From NCBI RefSeq assembly GCF_003984625.1, contig NZ_RWKH01000013.1, forward strand, positions 98,221 to 162,220: a stretch of DNA of 64,000 nt. The letters are read 5' to 3'. This DNA comes from Variovorax sp. DXTD-1 (GTDB taxonomy: Bacteria > Pseudomonadota > Gammaproteobacteria > Burkholderiales > Burkholderiaceae_C). Positions 45,478 to 55,900 of this stretch are shown here, one piece after another. The notes beneath the pieces were generated by a model that did no database searches, was not told the DNA's origin, and was given only the letters and a program-made list of their open reading frames with translations. The position numbers were made by a program, and so were the translations under genes. Numbering within the stretch: the stretch's first letter is position 1; every line of letters begins with the position of its first letter.

Positions 45478-46578
45478 ATGTACAAAAACCTCGCGGGCCG
45501 CGCCGTTCTGGCGTGGGCAGCCGCCTGTTTTTTATTTCCCGCCTTTTCGCAACCGCAGGCTCCCAAGGAGCCGCTGAAGATCGGCTTCGTCTACGTGACG
45601 CCGGTTACCGATGCCGGCTGGGTGCGCCAGCACGAAGAAGGCCGCAAGGCCGTCGATGCGGCGCTCGGCGGCAAGGTCAAGACCACCTTCGTCGAGAACG
45701 TGCCCGAGGGGGCCGATGCCGAGCGCGTGATCCGCGACCTTGCGCAGCAGGGCAACCGGCTGATCTTCACGCCCAGCTTCGGCTACATGGAGCCGACGCT
45801 CAAGGTGGCGCGCGACTTTCCCGATGTGAAGTTCGAATCGGTCACCGGCTACAAGGCCGCGCCCAACGTGGCAACGGCCAACGCGCGCTACTACGAGGGC
45901 CGCTACCTCGCGGGCATTGCGGCCGGCCGCATGACCAGGACGAACGTGGCCGGCTACGTGGCGGGCTTTCCGATTCCTGAGGTGCTGCAGGGCATCAATG
46001 CCTTCACGCTCGGCATGCGTTCGGTCAACCCGAATGCGAAGGTGGTCGTGGTGTGGCTCAACGAATGGTTCGATCCGCCGAAGGAGCGCGACGCGGCCAT
46101 GGCGCTGTTCAACCAGAACGCCGACGTCGTCGCCTTCCACACCGGCTCCACCGCGGTGATGGCCGCGGCCCAGGAGCGCGGCAAGATGGCCGTGGCCTAC
46201 CACTCCGACATGCGCAAGATCGCGCCCGATGCGCAGATCGTCGCGGTCACCCACCAGTGGGGCGGCTACTACACGCAGCGCGCGCAGGCGGTGCTCGACG
46301 GAAGCTGGAAGAGCGGCAACGTCTGGGGCGGCGTGAAGGAAGGAATGATCCGCGTCGGCGACTTCGGCACCAAGGTGCCCAAGGCCGTGCAGCAGGAAGT
46401 GCTGGCGCGCCAGCAGGACATTGCCGCGGGCAAACTGCAGCCGTTTCGCGCGGTGAACAGCGACGTGCGCGACAACGAGGGCCGTGTCGTCATCGCGAAA
46501 GGTGCGCAGTTGAACGACGAGCAGATCCTGAAGATGAACTGGCTTGCCGAAGGCGTGCAGGGGCGCGTCACGCGTTAG
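45478..46578 (+). CDS. Second BMP-family binding protein (no lipobox)
   Basis: The 366-residue protein is a paralogue of the 30923 receptor, sharing PEGADAER, FGYMEP, YEGRYLAGI-like and WLNEWFDPPKE blocks. Its signal peptide (MYKNLAGRAVLAWAAACFLF) appears to be cleaved by signal peptidase I near FSQPQA. The WAAAC site is a poor lipobox, so the protein is probably soluble. No permease or ATPase is next to it, so it may use the 27280-30872 importer. It lies 95 bp upstream of guanine deaminase, which suggests guanine or guanosine as ligand. Confidence 0.9.
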   Translation: MYKNLAGRAVLAWAAACFLFPAFSQPQAPKEPLKIGFVYVTPVTDAGWVRQHEEGRKAVDAALGGKVKTTFVENVPEGADAERVIRDLAQQGNRLIFTPSFGYMEPTLKVARDFPDVKFESVTGYKAAPNVATANARYYEGRYLAGIAAGRMTRTNVAGYVAGFPIPEVLQGINAFTLGMRSVNPNAKVVVVWLNEWFDPPKERDAAMALFNQNADVVAFHTGSTAVMAAAQERGKMAVAYHSDMRKIAPDAQIVAVTHQWGGYYTQRAQAVLDGSWKSGNVWGGVKEGMIRVGDFGTKVPKAVQQEVLARQQDIAAGKLQPFRAVNSDVRDNEGRVVIAKGAQLNDEQILKMNWLAEGVQGRVTR

Positions 46579-46673
46579 CCGGGCGGGCTGCGCCTGTTGA
46601 GCGTTGGCATATAGCACTCATACGCGCATGGAAATCGCGGCGCTGCCGGGCTGGTTTACCCTCCGCAGCAACG

Positions 46674-47960
46674 ATGAAAAAAGCCTACCGCGCCTCCCTC
46701 CTGCGATTCGACGACGCCGGACTGCCCGTTTTCGATGAAGACGGCCTGCTGGTCGTCGCCCCCGACAGCGCCGGCCGCCAGCGCGTGCTCGACGCCGGCA
46801 GCCATGCCGCGGTGTCGCCGCGCCACCCCGATGCCGAGCTGACCCACCTGCCGGGCCGCATCCTCGCGCCGGGCTTCGTGGACATGCACATCCACTTTCC
46901 GCAAACGGACATCATCGGTTCCCCCTCGCCGGGGCTCCTGCCCTGGCTGGAGAACTACACATTCCCGGCGGAAGCAAAATTCATCGACCCGTCGCATTCG
47001 AACGAAGTGGCCGGCGTGTTTTTCGACGAACTGCTGCGCAACGGCGTCACCACGGCGCTGACCTTTGCCACGTCGCATGTGGCGTCGGTCGATGCTTTTT
47101 TTGAAGGCGCCCAGCGCCGGGGCTTGCGCATGATCAGCGGCAAGGTGCTGCAGGACCGGCATTCGCCCGACGGCGTGCGCGACGAAACCGAGCAGAGCCT
47201 CATCGACTCGGAAGCGCTGATCCGCAAGTGGCACAACGCCGGCCGCCTGGGCTACGCCATCACACCGCGCTTTGCGCCCGCGAGCACCGACGCCCAGATG
47301 CGCGGTGCCGGCGAGCTGGCCGCCAAATACGCGGACACATGGATCCAGTCGCACGTGGCCGAAAACCGCGACGAGGTGGCGTGGGTGCGCGAGCTGTATC
47401 CGCAGGCACGTTCGTACCTCGACGTGTATGCCGGCTTCGGGCTGATGCGCGAACGCGCCGTGTATGCGCACTGCATCTACCTGGACGACACCGACCGCGA
47501 GCTGATGCGCGACACCCGAACGGCCGCCGCGGTAAGCCCCACCAGCAACCTGTTCCTGGGCAGCGGCTTCTTCGATTTCGGCGCGGCCGACCGCGTCGGC
47601 TACCCCTACGGCCTGGCCAGCGACGTGGGCGGCGGCACCAGCTTCAGCCCCTTCCACACCATGATGGCAGCCTACTACGTGGGCCGCGAAGGCCAGACCA
47701 AGACCGGCCTGAGCATTGCGCCTTCGCAGCTGTGGTGGCGCCATACCGGCGGCGCGGCGCGCGCGCTGGGGCTCGAAGGCGTGATCGGCAACCTGCAGCC
47801 CGGCTGCGAAGCCGATTTTCTGGTGCTCAACCCCCAGGCCACGCCTTTGATGGCCCGCAAGGCTGCCCGCGCGAACAACCTGGAGGAACTGCTGTTCTCG
47901 ATGATCGTGCTGGGCGACGACCGGCTGATCGAGCGGACGGTGATCTCGCAGGCGGAATAG
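46674..47960 (+). CDS. guaD: Guanine deaminase
   Basis: The 428-residue amidohydrolase has the metal-binding [23 protein letters not shown] (His72, His74) with the [13 protein letters not shown] block specific to guanine deaminases. Later ligands lie in QSHVAEN, YAHCIYL and [12 protein letters not shown]. It converts guanine to xanthine, the substrate of XdhAB. It follows the soluble BMP gene and is probably cotranscribed with it. The stop lies 77 bp before dcd, which begins an unrelated housekeeping stretch. Confidence 0.95.
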   Translation: MKKAYRASLLRFDDAGLPVFDEDGLLVVAPDSAGRQRVLDAGSHAAVSPRHPDAELTHLPGRILAPGFVDMHIHFPQTDIIGSPSPGLLPWLENYTFPAEAKFIDPSHSNEVAGVFFDELLRNGVTTALTFATSHVASVDAFFEGAQRRGLRMISGKVLQDRHSPDGVRDETEQSLIDSEALIRKWHNAGRLGYAITPRFAPASTDAQMRGAGELAAKYADTWIQSHVAENRDEVAWVRELYPQARSYLDVYAGFGLMRERAVYAHCIYLDDTDRELMRDTRTAAAVSPTSNLFLGSGFFDFGAADRVGYPYGLASDVGGGTSFSPFHTMMAAYYVGREGQTKTGLSIAPSQLWWRHTGGAARALGLEGVIGNLQPGCEADFLVLNPQATPLMARKAARANNLEELLFSMIVLGDDRLIERTVISQAE

Positions 47961-48037
47961 CTGCAGCCGGGAAGGCGAGGCATGGCACATGCCACAATTC
48001 GCGCCATTCCTCCCCGCAGCAGCATCAGCGACCGCAT

Positions 48038-48604
48038 ATGAGCATCAAGAGCGACAAATGGATCCGGCGCATGGCCGAGCAGACCGGCATGATCGAGCCC
48101 TTCGAGCCCGGCCAGGTGCGCGAGGCCTCTGGCCACAAGATCATCAGCTACGGCACTTCGAGCTACGGCTACGACATCCGTTGCGCGCCTGAATTCAAGG
48201 TTTTCACCAACATCCACAGCACCGTGGTCGACCCGAAGAACTTCGACGAGAAGAGCTTCGTCGACATGCACGGCGACTACTGCATCATTCCGCCCAACAG
48301 CTTTGCGCTGGCGCGCACGGTCGAATACTTTCGCATCCCGCGCAACGTGCTCACCATCTGCCTGGGCAAGAGCACCTATGCACGCTGCGGCATCATCGTC
48401 AACGTGACCCCGTTCGAGCCCGAATGGGAAGGCTACGTGACGCTCGAGTTCAGCAACACCACGCCGCTGCCCGCCAAGATCTACGCGGGCGAGGGCTGCG
48501 CGCAGGTGCTGTTCTTCGAGAGCGACGAGGTCTGCGAAACCAGCTACAAGGACCGCGGCGGCAAATACCAGGGCCAGCGCGGCGTCACGCTCCCCAAGAC
48601 CTGA
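48038..48604 (+). CDS. dcd: dCTP deaminase
   Basis: The 188-residue product is full length for Dcd. It starts [14 protein letters not shown] and carries the substrate-site stretches [23 protein letters not shown] and the catalytic glutamate in VTLEFSNTT. It deaminates dCTP to dUTP for thymidylate synthesis in the cytosol. No Shine-Dalgarno is visible before the ATG. It appears to be a housekeeping gene next to the purine region by position only. A small hairpin with four T lies about 54 bp after the stop. Confidence 0.97.
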   Translation: MSIKSDKWIRRMAEQTGMIEPFEPGQVREASGHKIISYGTSSYGYDIRCAPEFKVFTNIHSTVVDPKNFDEKSFVDMHGDYCIIPPNSFALARTVEYFRIPRNVLTICLGKSTYARCGIIVNVTPFEPEWEGYVTLEFSNTTPLPAKIYAGEGCAQVLFFESDEVCETSYKDRGGKYQGQRGVTLPKT

Positions 48605-48657
48605 GAGGCCTCGCGCGGGGGTACCCCTCGCGTCCCTCCGCTTCCGGCGGCGTTGCC

Positions 48658-48680
48658 ACAGGCATGCAAAAGCCTGTTTT
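48658..48680 (+). terminator. Weak intrinsic terminator after dcd
   Basis: ACAGGC (48658-48663) pairs with GCCTGT (48672-48677) around eight bases, running into four T. The palindrome GGGGTACCCC at about 48617-48626 lies just upstream. Either could end the dcd transcript. The stem is short, so confidence is limited. Confidence 0.45.
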
Positions 48681-48754
48681 GCTTACAAGGAACCGGCGCG
48701 GACAAAGTACCATCCAGCGACGCTCCGGCACAACTGCCCGGCAAGGAGACTGCG

Positions 48755-49636
48755 ATGAGATGGGAAGGCAACGAACAATCGGACAACGTCGAGGATCGGC
48801 GCAGTGGGGGCGGCGGCGGTGGTGGCGGCTTCATCGGCGGCCGCAGCATCGGCATCGGCACCATCGCGGTCGCGCTGATTGCCGGCTGGATCTTCGGCAT
48901 CAACCCGCTCACGGTGCTCAGCCTCCTGAGCGGCGGTGGCGATCCCGTCCAGGTGCAGCAGCAACAAGGGCCCGCACCCAAGCCGCCATCGGGCGACCGC
49001 GAGGCGGCCTTCGTCTCGACGGTGCTCAAGAACACCGAAGTGGTCTGGACCCACATCTTCCGGCAGAACGGCGGCACCTACCAGCCGCCCCGGCTCGTGC
49101 TGTTTCGCGGTGCCACGCCCACGGCCTGCGGCACCGGGCAATCGGCCATGGGGCCGTTCTACTGCCCGGGTGACAAGAAGGTCTACATCGACCTGAGCTT
49201 CTACGACACGCTGAAGAACCAGCTCGGCGCGCCGGGCGAGTTTGCACAGGCCTATGTCATTGCGCACGAGGTAGGCCATCATGTGCAGGACGAACTCGGC
49301 GTGACCGCCAAGGTGGACGGCATGCGCGGCCGCCTCAGCCAGTCGCAGAACAATGCGCTGAGCGTGCGCGTCGAGCTGCAGGCCGACTGTTTTGCCGGCA
49401 TCTGGGCGCACCATTCGCAAGAGTCGAAGAAGTGGCTCGAGCCGGGCGACATCGAGGCGGCCATGAACGCCGCGCAGAAGATCGGCGACGACGCCTTGCA
49501 GCGTTCCGCGGGCCGCGCGGTGGTGCCCGACAGCTTCACCCACGGCTCCAGCGCGCAGCGCCAACGCTGGTTCGGCGCGGGGTATCAGAGCGGCGATATC
49601 AAGTCTTGCGACACCTTCAACGCGCGCACTCTTTGA
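48755..49636 (+). CDS. YpfJ-type neutral zinc metallopeptidase
   Basis: The 293-residue protein has a glycine-rich N-terminus, one membrane segment (GIGTIAVALIAGWIFGI, about 31-47) and a periplasmic peptidase domain with HEVGHH (His170, Glu171, His174) and ELQADCFAGIWAH. It belongs to the YpfJ/neutral zinc metallopeptidase family. AAGGAG before the ATG supports the start. Physiological substrates are unknown. It is transcribed alone, after the dcd terminator and before a GCTAT palindrome. Confidence 0.93.
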   Translation: MRWEGNEQSDNVEDRRSGGGGGGGGFIGGRSIGIGTIAVALIAGWIFGINPLTVLSLLSGGGDPVQVQQQQGPAPKPPSGDREAAFVSTVLKNTEVVWTHIFRQNGGTYQPPRLVLFRGATPTACGTGQSAMGPFYCPGDKKVYIDLSFYDTLKNQLGAPGEFAQAYVIAHEVGHHVQDELGVTAKVDGMRGRLSQSQNNALSVRVELQADCFAGIWAHHSQESKKWLEPGDIEAAMNAAQKIGDDALQRSAGRAVVPDSFTHGSSAQRQRWFGAGYQSGDIKSCDTFNARTL

Positions 49637-49676
49637 GCCTTGGTGCGCTGCGGGGCGCATGGTTGCTGCAGATGAT

Positions 49677-49693
49677 GCTATAGAATAAATAGC
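49677..49693. repeat. GCTAT-N7-ATAGC palindrome
   Basis: The core matches the one at 27215-27231 in half sites and spacing but lacks the outer GCGGAAGC arms. It lies between the metallopeptidase and the helicase, 75 bp before the helicase start. Confidence 0.5.
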
Positions 49694-49767
49694 AATGTGG
49701 CCGGCGCGGACGTTGTCACGGCGCCGTCACTGCCATTTTTTGCGGCAATGCGACAATAGAAGGCTTA

Positions 49768-51234
<1,467 letters not shown>

Positions 51235-51273
51235 CGAGGCTCGAGGCCTGCTTCGGCGAGGTTTCCCGTCCAC

Positions 51274-51306
51274 AAAAAAAAGCCGGCGAATGCCGGCTTT
51301 TTCTTT
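51274..51306. terminator. Bidirectional terminator
   Basis: An A-run (51274-51281), the stem AGCCGGC-GAAT-GCCGGCT (51281-51298) and a T-rich run (51298-51306) serve both convergent genes, the helicase and the rhodanese operon. Confidence 0.9.
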
Positions 51307-51330
51307 GGGCCAATAGGCAGTGCGAAACGC

Positions 51331-52953
51331 TCAGATCACGTGAAAGTGGTGCGTGCCGTCGCGCGCCAGTTGTGCCACCAGCCCGAATTCCCAATCGAGG
51401 TACGCCTGCATCGCTTCGGCGGGCGCATCGGTGCCTTCGTACGGGCGGCGATAGCGGTCGGTGCGCGGCGTGGCCAGCCGCGTCTCGCCTGACTCGGGCT
51501 CCAGGCCCGCGGCAAACCACGCCGCATTGCCGCCGGCCAGCACCAGCACTTCCGCATCGCGCTGGCCGCGCGCATCGAGCAAGGTGCGCAAGTCGGCCGC
51601 GGCATAGCGCGCGAGCAGGCTGCTGCCGCAGGTGAGCACGTAGCGCTGCGACGGCGGAATGGCCGTGCTTGTGGCCTGCGCCAGTTGCGCGCGAATGGCG
51701 TACCAGGCGCCGGGAATGTGCCGCTTCACGTAGTTGGCGCTGGTGGTCACGTCGATGACCGCGGTGCCGGGCTGCGAAAGCAGCGCTGCCAGCGCCTTCG
51801 GCTCGATCTCGGCGACGGCGGCGGCAACCGGTGGATAGACAGGCGAAGGTGCCGCGGTTTCAGTGAACGACGAAGCCGCGGGCACCGCATCGGGCACATA
51901 CACCTCCCAGCCCATCTGTGCGAGCCATGACGCGCTCATCGAGGCCCGCACTCCGTCGTCGTCCGCCAGCACGATGCGTGCGCCGCGCACCGGCACCTGA
52001 TGGTCGGTTTCCTGCACCAGCTGACCGCCAGGCGCACTTGCAAACCCGGGCAGGTGTCCAGCCTCGTATTCCTCGGGCGTGCGCACGTCGAAGCGGTAAA
52101 GCGTGCGCTCCGGTGCTTCGAGCGTGTGCAGCGCATCGAGCGCGATGCGCCGCACGCCGGCCTTGTCGGCCACGCGGCGCGCATCGGCCTCGGCCTGTAC
52201 GCGGTGCGCATCGGACACGGCACCGGGCGCGCGGCGGCTCGCGCCATGGTCGAGCACCTGCCCCGCGAGCTTCCAGCCGATGGTGCCGTTGCGCAGGGCA
52301 GCCACGGGGTTCGGAATGCCCGCGTTCACCAGCGATTGCGTGCCGATGATGCTGCGCGTGCGGCCGGCGCAATTGACGATCACCTGCGTGGCCGGGTCGG
52401 GCGCGAGTTCCCGCACGCGCAGCACCAGCTCCGCGCCGGGCACGCTGGTGGCCGAAGGAATGCTCATGGTCTGGTATTCGTCGAAGCGGCGTGCGTCGAG
52501 CACCACCACGTTCGCCTTGCCTTCGACCAGCGCCTTCACCTCGGGTGCAGAGAGCGAGGGCGTGTGCCGCTCGTGCTCGACCAGCTCTCCGAAAGACTTG
52601 CTCGGCACGTTCACGTCGCGAAACAGCTCGCCGCCGGCCGCGCGCCAGCCTTCGAGGCCGCCTTCGAGCAGGTGCACGTTCGTGTAGCCAAGCGCAGCCA
52701 GTGTTTGCGCGGCGAGCGGCGCCAGGTCGATGCCGCCGTGCGTGCCGTAGAGCACGATGAAGGTGCTGCGCCGCGGAATGCGCCGCCAGGCCTCGATCTC
52801 GATGCGCGAGAGCGGCAGGTTGGCGGCCCACAGCGGATGCTCCTGCGCGAAGGGATCTTCCTCGCGCACGTCGAGCAGCGCGGTTTCTTCGCGTGCGAGC
52901 AGGCGCGCGCGCACGACGGCAAAGGGCAGCAGGGGAAAGGCGGTGGTCGTCAT
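51331..52953 (-). CDS. Four-domain rhodanese (sulfurtransferase)
   Basis: A 540-residue protein made of four rhodanese repeats. Domains 2 and 4 keep the active cysteine (Cys195 in VNCAGRTRS; Cys442 in LTCGSS). In domains 1 and 3 the matching loops read IVLYGTHGG and IVLADDDGV and lack it. This looks like two inactive-active rhodanese units fused in tandem. It would move sulfane sulfur between thiols or to sulfite or cyanide. It is the last of four minus-strand genes joined by ATGA overlaps and follows the thiol dioxygenase directly. No signal peptide is seen, so it is cytosolic. Confidence 0.88.
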   Translation of the reverse strand: MTTTAFPLLPFAVVRARLLAREETALLDVREEDPFAQEHPLWAANLPLSRIEIEAWRRIPRRSTFIVLYGTHGGIDLAPLAAQTLAALGYTNVHLLEGGLEGWRAAGGELFRDVNVPSKSFGELVEHERHTPSLSAPEVKALVEGKANVVVLDARRFDEYQTMSIPSATSVPGAELVLRVRELAPDPATQVIVNCAGRTRSIIGTQSLVNAGIPNPVAALRNGTIGWKLAGQVLDHGASRRAPGAVSDAHRVQAEADARRVADKAGVRRIALDALHTLEAPERTLYRFDVRTPEEYEAGHLPGFASAPGGQLVQETDHQVPVRGARIVLADDDGVRASMSASWLAQMGWEVYVPDAVPAASSFTETAAPSPVYPPVAAAVAEIEPKALAALLSQPGTAVIDVTTSANYVKRHIPGAWYAIRAQLAQATSTAIPPSQRYVLTCGSSLLARYAAADLRTLLDARGQRDAEVLVLAGGNAAWFAAGLEPESGETRLATPRTDRYRRPYEGTDAPAEAMQAYLDWEFGLVAQLARDGTHHFHVI

Positions 52954-53570
52954 GCGGATGTCGATCGGAGTTCGGCGGAGCGGTCCCACAGGTTGGGAAG
53001 AAGCGTGTTGGAGTAACCCGAAACAAAGGGCTTGCGTCCGCCCTCTGCGGGGTAAGTATGCCGCCGCACGGCGCCGATGTTGGCGCCGTACACGTGGATG
53101 CTGATGGAAACGCGGTCTTCATGCGCGTTGTGCACGCGGTGCAGGTCGCCCACGGTGGGCGACACGGCCTCCACGTCGCCGGCGTCGAGCCGCACGGCAT
53201 CGCCTTGCGCGCGTGCCCGGCCGTCGCTGCCGACCGCATAGCCCTGGCTGTATTCGGCACCGCGCAGCATGCCGATCAGGCCCCACACGGTGTGGTCATG
53301 CACCGGCGTCGCCTGCCCCGGTCCCCAGACAAAGCTCACGATCGAGAAGCGCTCGGTGCTGTCGGCATGAAGCAGAAACTGCCGGTAGTGCACCGGGTCG
53401 GGCTGCGCGAAGGCATCGGGCAGCCAGTCGTCTCGCGCGACCAGCGTGCGAAGCAGCGCGCGGCCTTCGGAAAGAATGCGCGGCTCGCCGGGTGCGCTGT
53501 CGAGCAGCCGGCCGAACGCACCGACGAATTCACGCAGCGGCGCGATGGCCGCAACTTCGGCCACCGTCAT
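52950..53570 (-). CDS. Thiol dioxygenase (cysteine or 3-mercaptopropionate dioxygenase)
   Basis: The 206-residue cupin has the iron ligands His91 and His93 (PVHDHTVWG) and His144 (GDLHRV), plus a Ser157-His159-Tyr161 triad. It oxidises a thiol to its sulfinate with O2. HYRQF at 61-65 has Gln where cysteine dioxygenases carry the carboxylate-binding Arg, as in Gln-type 3-mercaptopropionate dioxygenases. That makes 3-mercaptopropionate a serious alternative substrate. Both stop and start overlap neighbours as ATGA, so it is tightly coupled to the rhodanese and the binding protein. Confidence 0.88.
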   Translation of the reverse strand: MTVAEVAAIAPLREFVGAFGRLLDSAPGEPRILSEGRALLRTLVARDDWLPDAFAQPDPVHYRQFLLHADSTERFSIVSFVWGPGQATPVHDHTVWGLIGMLRGAEYSQGYAVGSDGRARAQGDAVRLDAGDVEAVSPTVGDLHRVHNAHEDRVSISIHVYGANIGAVRRHTYPAEGGRKPFVSGYSNTLLPNLWDRSAELRSTSA

Positions 53571-54550
53571 GCCGGCCGTTTCCAGAGTTGCGCATCGGTG
53601 ATGGCGCGCACGTCCACGCGCACCGGCAAGATGCCGTCGCGCGCCGAGCGGTCGGCCACCGCCTGCAAGGCAACGATGTCGGCTTCGGCCACCGGCCGGC
53701 CCGTGACCGAGGCACGCGCGGTGATGATGCGCGCCGACTCGATCGGCAACCGCGTGAGCTTGCTGTAGGCCTGCGCATACGCCTCGGGGTTGGCCAGCGC
53801 CCATTCGCCCGCGCGCGCCAGCCGGTCGAGAAACTGCACGATGGCAATGCGCTTGGCCGGATCGGCCAGCGAAGGCTCGCTGGCGGTGATGAAGCCCAGG
53901 GCCGTGTTGATGCCGCGCCCGTCGCGCAAGATGCGCCCGCCCTGCTGTAGCGCGATCGTGTAGTAGGGGTCGAACACGGCCCACGCATCGATCTGCTTCG
54001 AAGCAAAAGCGGCGGCCGCATCGGTCGGCAGCACGAACTTCACCGTGACCTCGCTGCGCGGCACGCCGGCTTCTTCGAGCGCGCCATACAGCTGGTACTG
54101 CGAAATGCTTCCGCGCGCGGACGAGACGATGACCGTCTTGCCGCGCAGGTCGGCCACAGTGCGCAAGGGCGAATCGGGTTGCACCACAATGCCCAGCGCG
54201 TCGGCCTTGCCCACGCGTGTGGCAACGATCTTCAGCGGCGTGCGGCCGACGGCGGCGGCCAGCACCGGCAGGTCGCCGGCCACGGCGGTATCGACCGCCG
54301 CACTGCGCTGCGCTTCGAACAGCGGCGCGGCACCCTGGAAGTTGGCCCAGCGGTAGGCGAAGGGCGCCTCGTCGAGCACCTTCGATGCCTCGAAGAGGGC
54401 GCGCAGGCCTCCGGCCTGGTCGCCGAGCACCAGCGTGGTCTGCGGCTGCTGCGCCCATGCACGCATGGAGCCGGCAGCCGCGAGGGCGAGTGCGGTGCCC
54501 TGCTTGAGCCAGCTGCGGCGCGACGCCTTGGAGAAGAGGAGGTCGGTCAT
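53567..54550 (-). CDS. SsuA-like sulfonate-type ABC binding protein 1
   Basis: The 327-residue periplasmic binding protein has a Tat-like signal (SRRSWLKQG, cleaved near AWAQ) and the NMT1/SsuA fold (LVLGDQAGGLRALFEASKVLD, VSSARGSISQYQLYGALEEAG). It should bind an organosulfur anion. No permease or ATPase is next to it. It couples by ATGA overlap to the acyl-CoA-dehydrogenase-like gene before it and to the dioxygenase after it, unusual company for a binding protein and a hint at the substrate oxidised by that enzyme. It resembles the 58907 protein most closely. Confidence 0.9.
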   Translation of the reverse strand: MTDLLFSKASRRSWLKQGTALALAAAGSMRAWAQQPQTTLVLGDQAGGLRALFEASKVLDEAPFAYRWANFQGAAPLFEAQRSAAVDTAVAGDLPVLAAAVGRTPLKIVATRVGKADALGIVVQPDSPLRTVADLRGKTVIVSSARGSISQYQLYGALEEAGVPRSEVTVKFVLPTDAAAAFASKQIDAWAVFDPYYTIALQQGGRILRDGRGINTALGFITASEPSLADPAKRIAIVQFLDRLARAGEWALANPEAYAQAYSKLTRLPIESARIITARASVTGRPVAEADIVALQAVADRSARDGILPVRVDVRAITDAQLWKRPA

Positions 54551-55791
54551 GCGGTGGCTCCCGAAGACTGCAATGCGCGAGCGCCCGCCGCAACCAGGAT
54601 GGCGTCGTTCTGCGGGGTATGGATGCGGCTGCACAGCACGTCGCGGTGGTGCCGCTCCAGCGGGTTCTGCCGTGCGAGGCCGTGGTTGCCGCTCAGTTGC
54701 AGCGCGATTTCGACTGCGCGCACCGCGTTGCCGGTCACGGTGTACTTGAGCAGGCCGCTCTCGGTGGCGGGCTGCGCGTGGCCTTCGTCGACGGCGCGGG
54801 CCGCATCGTCGAGCAGCACGCGGTTGGTGCGCAGCAGCGCGGCGATTTCTCCCACATGCTCCTGCACGCGCGGCAGGCTCACAAGCGGCGCGCCCAGGCT
54901 GCCGGGCGCGCGCTGGTTCAGGAACCCCGTCAACCAGTCATTCGCGGCCTGCGCCACCGCGTCGTAGAGGCTGCCGAGCAGCACGGCCATCCAGGCCTGC
55001 TGGGTGGCGTGTGCGTCGATGTCCGTCTGGCTGCCGGCATCGGGCGCCCAGTCGGCCGGAGCGCGCAGGTCGACAGCCTGGTCCAGGTCGATCGCGACGT
55101 TCTCGAACACCACTTCATGGCTGCCCGAGGCACGCAGGCCCAGATGGTCCCAGCTTGCGATCACGCGCACGCCGGGCGCATGGCGCGGCACCAGGAACAC
55201 GCCGGTGCGCGGCGCGGCTTCGTCGGTGCGCGCCCATACGGCAAGCCAGGAGAGACCCTCGATGCCGGTCGTGTAGAGCTTGTGGCCGTCCATCTTCCAG
55301 CCGTTGCCTTCACGGCGAGCCACGGTTGCGGGCAGCCCGCCGCGCGCCGGCGAGCCGAGCGCGGGCTCCACGCGCAAAGCATTGATGAGCGCGCCGTGCT
55401 CCACCGCGTCGCGCAGCACGCGTTCGCGCAGGTGCAGCGGCCAGCGGCTGTCGCTGCGCGCAAGGGCGTGGTGCTGCAGGTAGGTCATCGTCAGGATCAA
55501 CGCAGTGGCGGGCTCGCCGCGCGCCACCGCCGCAATCACGCGCCGCGCAGTGGCCAACGTGGCGCCGCCACCGCCTTGCGCCGCGGGCGCCACCAGGCCG
55601 ATCAGGCCGTGCGATTGCAGCACCTCGAAGTTCTGGCGCGGAAAGGCGCCGCTTCGGTCGTGGTCGGCCGCAGTCGCCGCGAACTGGGCCGACAGGCGCG
55701 CGAGAAGGGCGCCGCCGACTGCGGCCGGAGCGGCGTTTGCCGTGGGGAGGTCGTTGGTGGCCGGCGGGCGGCGCAAGGGGAGTGCACTCAT
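54547..55791 (-). CDS. Acyl-CoA-dehydrogenase-fold monooxygenase (SfnB/DszC-like)
   Basis: The 414-residue protein has the acyl-CoA dehydrogenase layout (LGLRASGSHEVVFENVAIDLD; GNHGLARQNPLERHHRDVL) and a long N-terminus of low-complexity residues. In sulfur-assimilation clusters this fold usually acts as an FMN-dependent monooxygenase on organosulfur compounds (DszC/SfnB group). A true acyl-CoA dehydrogenase or sulfinopropionyl-CoA desulfinase is the alternative and cannot be excluded. It is the first of four coupled minus-strand genes and diverges from a second SsuA-like gene across 109 bp. Confidence 0.82.
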   Translation of the reverse strand: MSALPLRRPPATNDLPTANAAPAAVGGALLARLSAQFAATAADHDRSGAFPRQNFEVLQSHGLIGLVAPAAQGGGGATLATARRVIAAVARGEPATALILTMTYLQHHALARSDSRWPLHLRERVLRDAVEHGALINALRVEPALGSPARGGLPATVARREGNGWKMDGHKLYTTGIEGLSWLAVWARTDEAAPRTGVFLVPRHAPGVRVIASWDHLGLRASGSHEVVFENVAIDLDQAVDLRAPADWAPDAGSQTDIDAHATQQAWMAVLLGSLYDAVAQAANDWLTGFLNQRAPGSLGAPLVSLPRVQEHVGEIAALLRTNRVLLDDAARAVDEGHAQPATESGLLKYTVTGNAVRAVEIALQLSGNHGLARQNPLERHHRDVLCSRIHTPQNDAILVAAGARALQSSGATA

Positions 55792-55900
55792 GGTTGCGCA
55801 CAGTACCGGCCGCGCGCCGCGGCGGAAACGACGCATCCCGCATATGCAAACTCGTTTTTCTGCGTTCGCTTTTGCTGCGTGCGCCGGTACGGTCCGGTGC

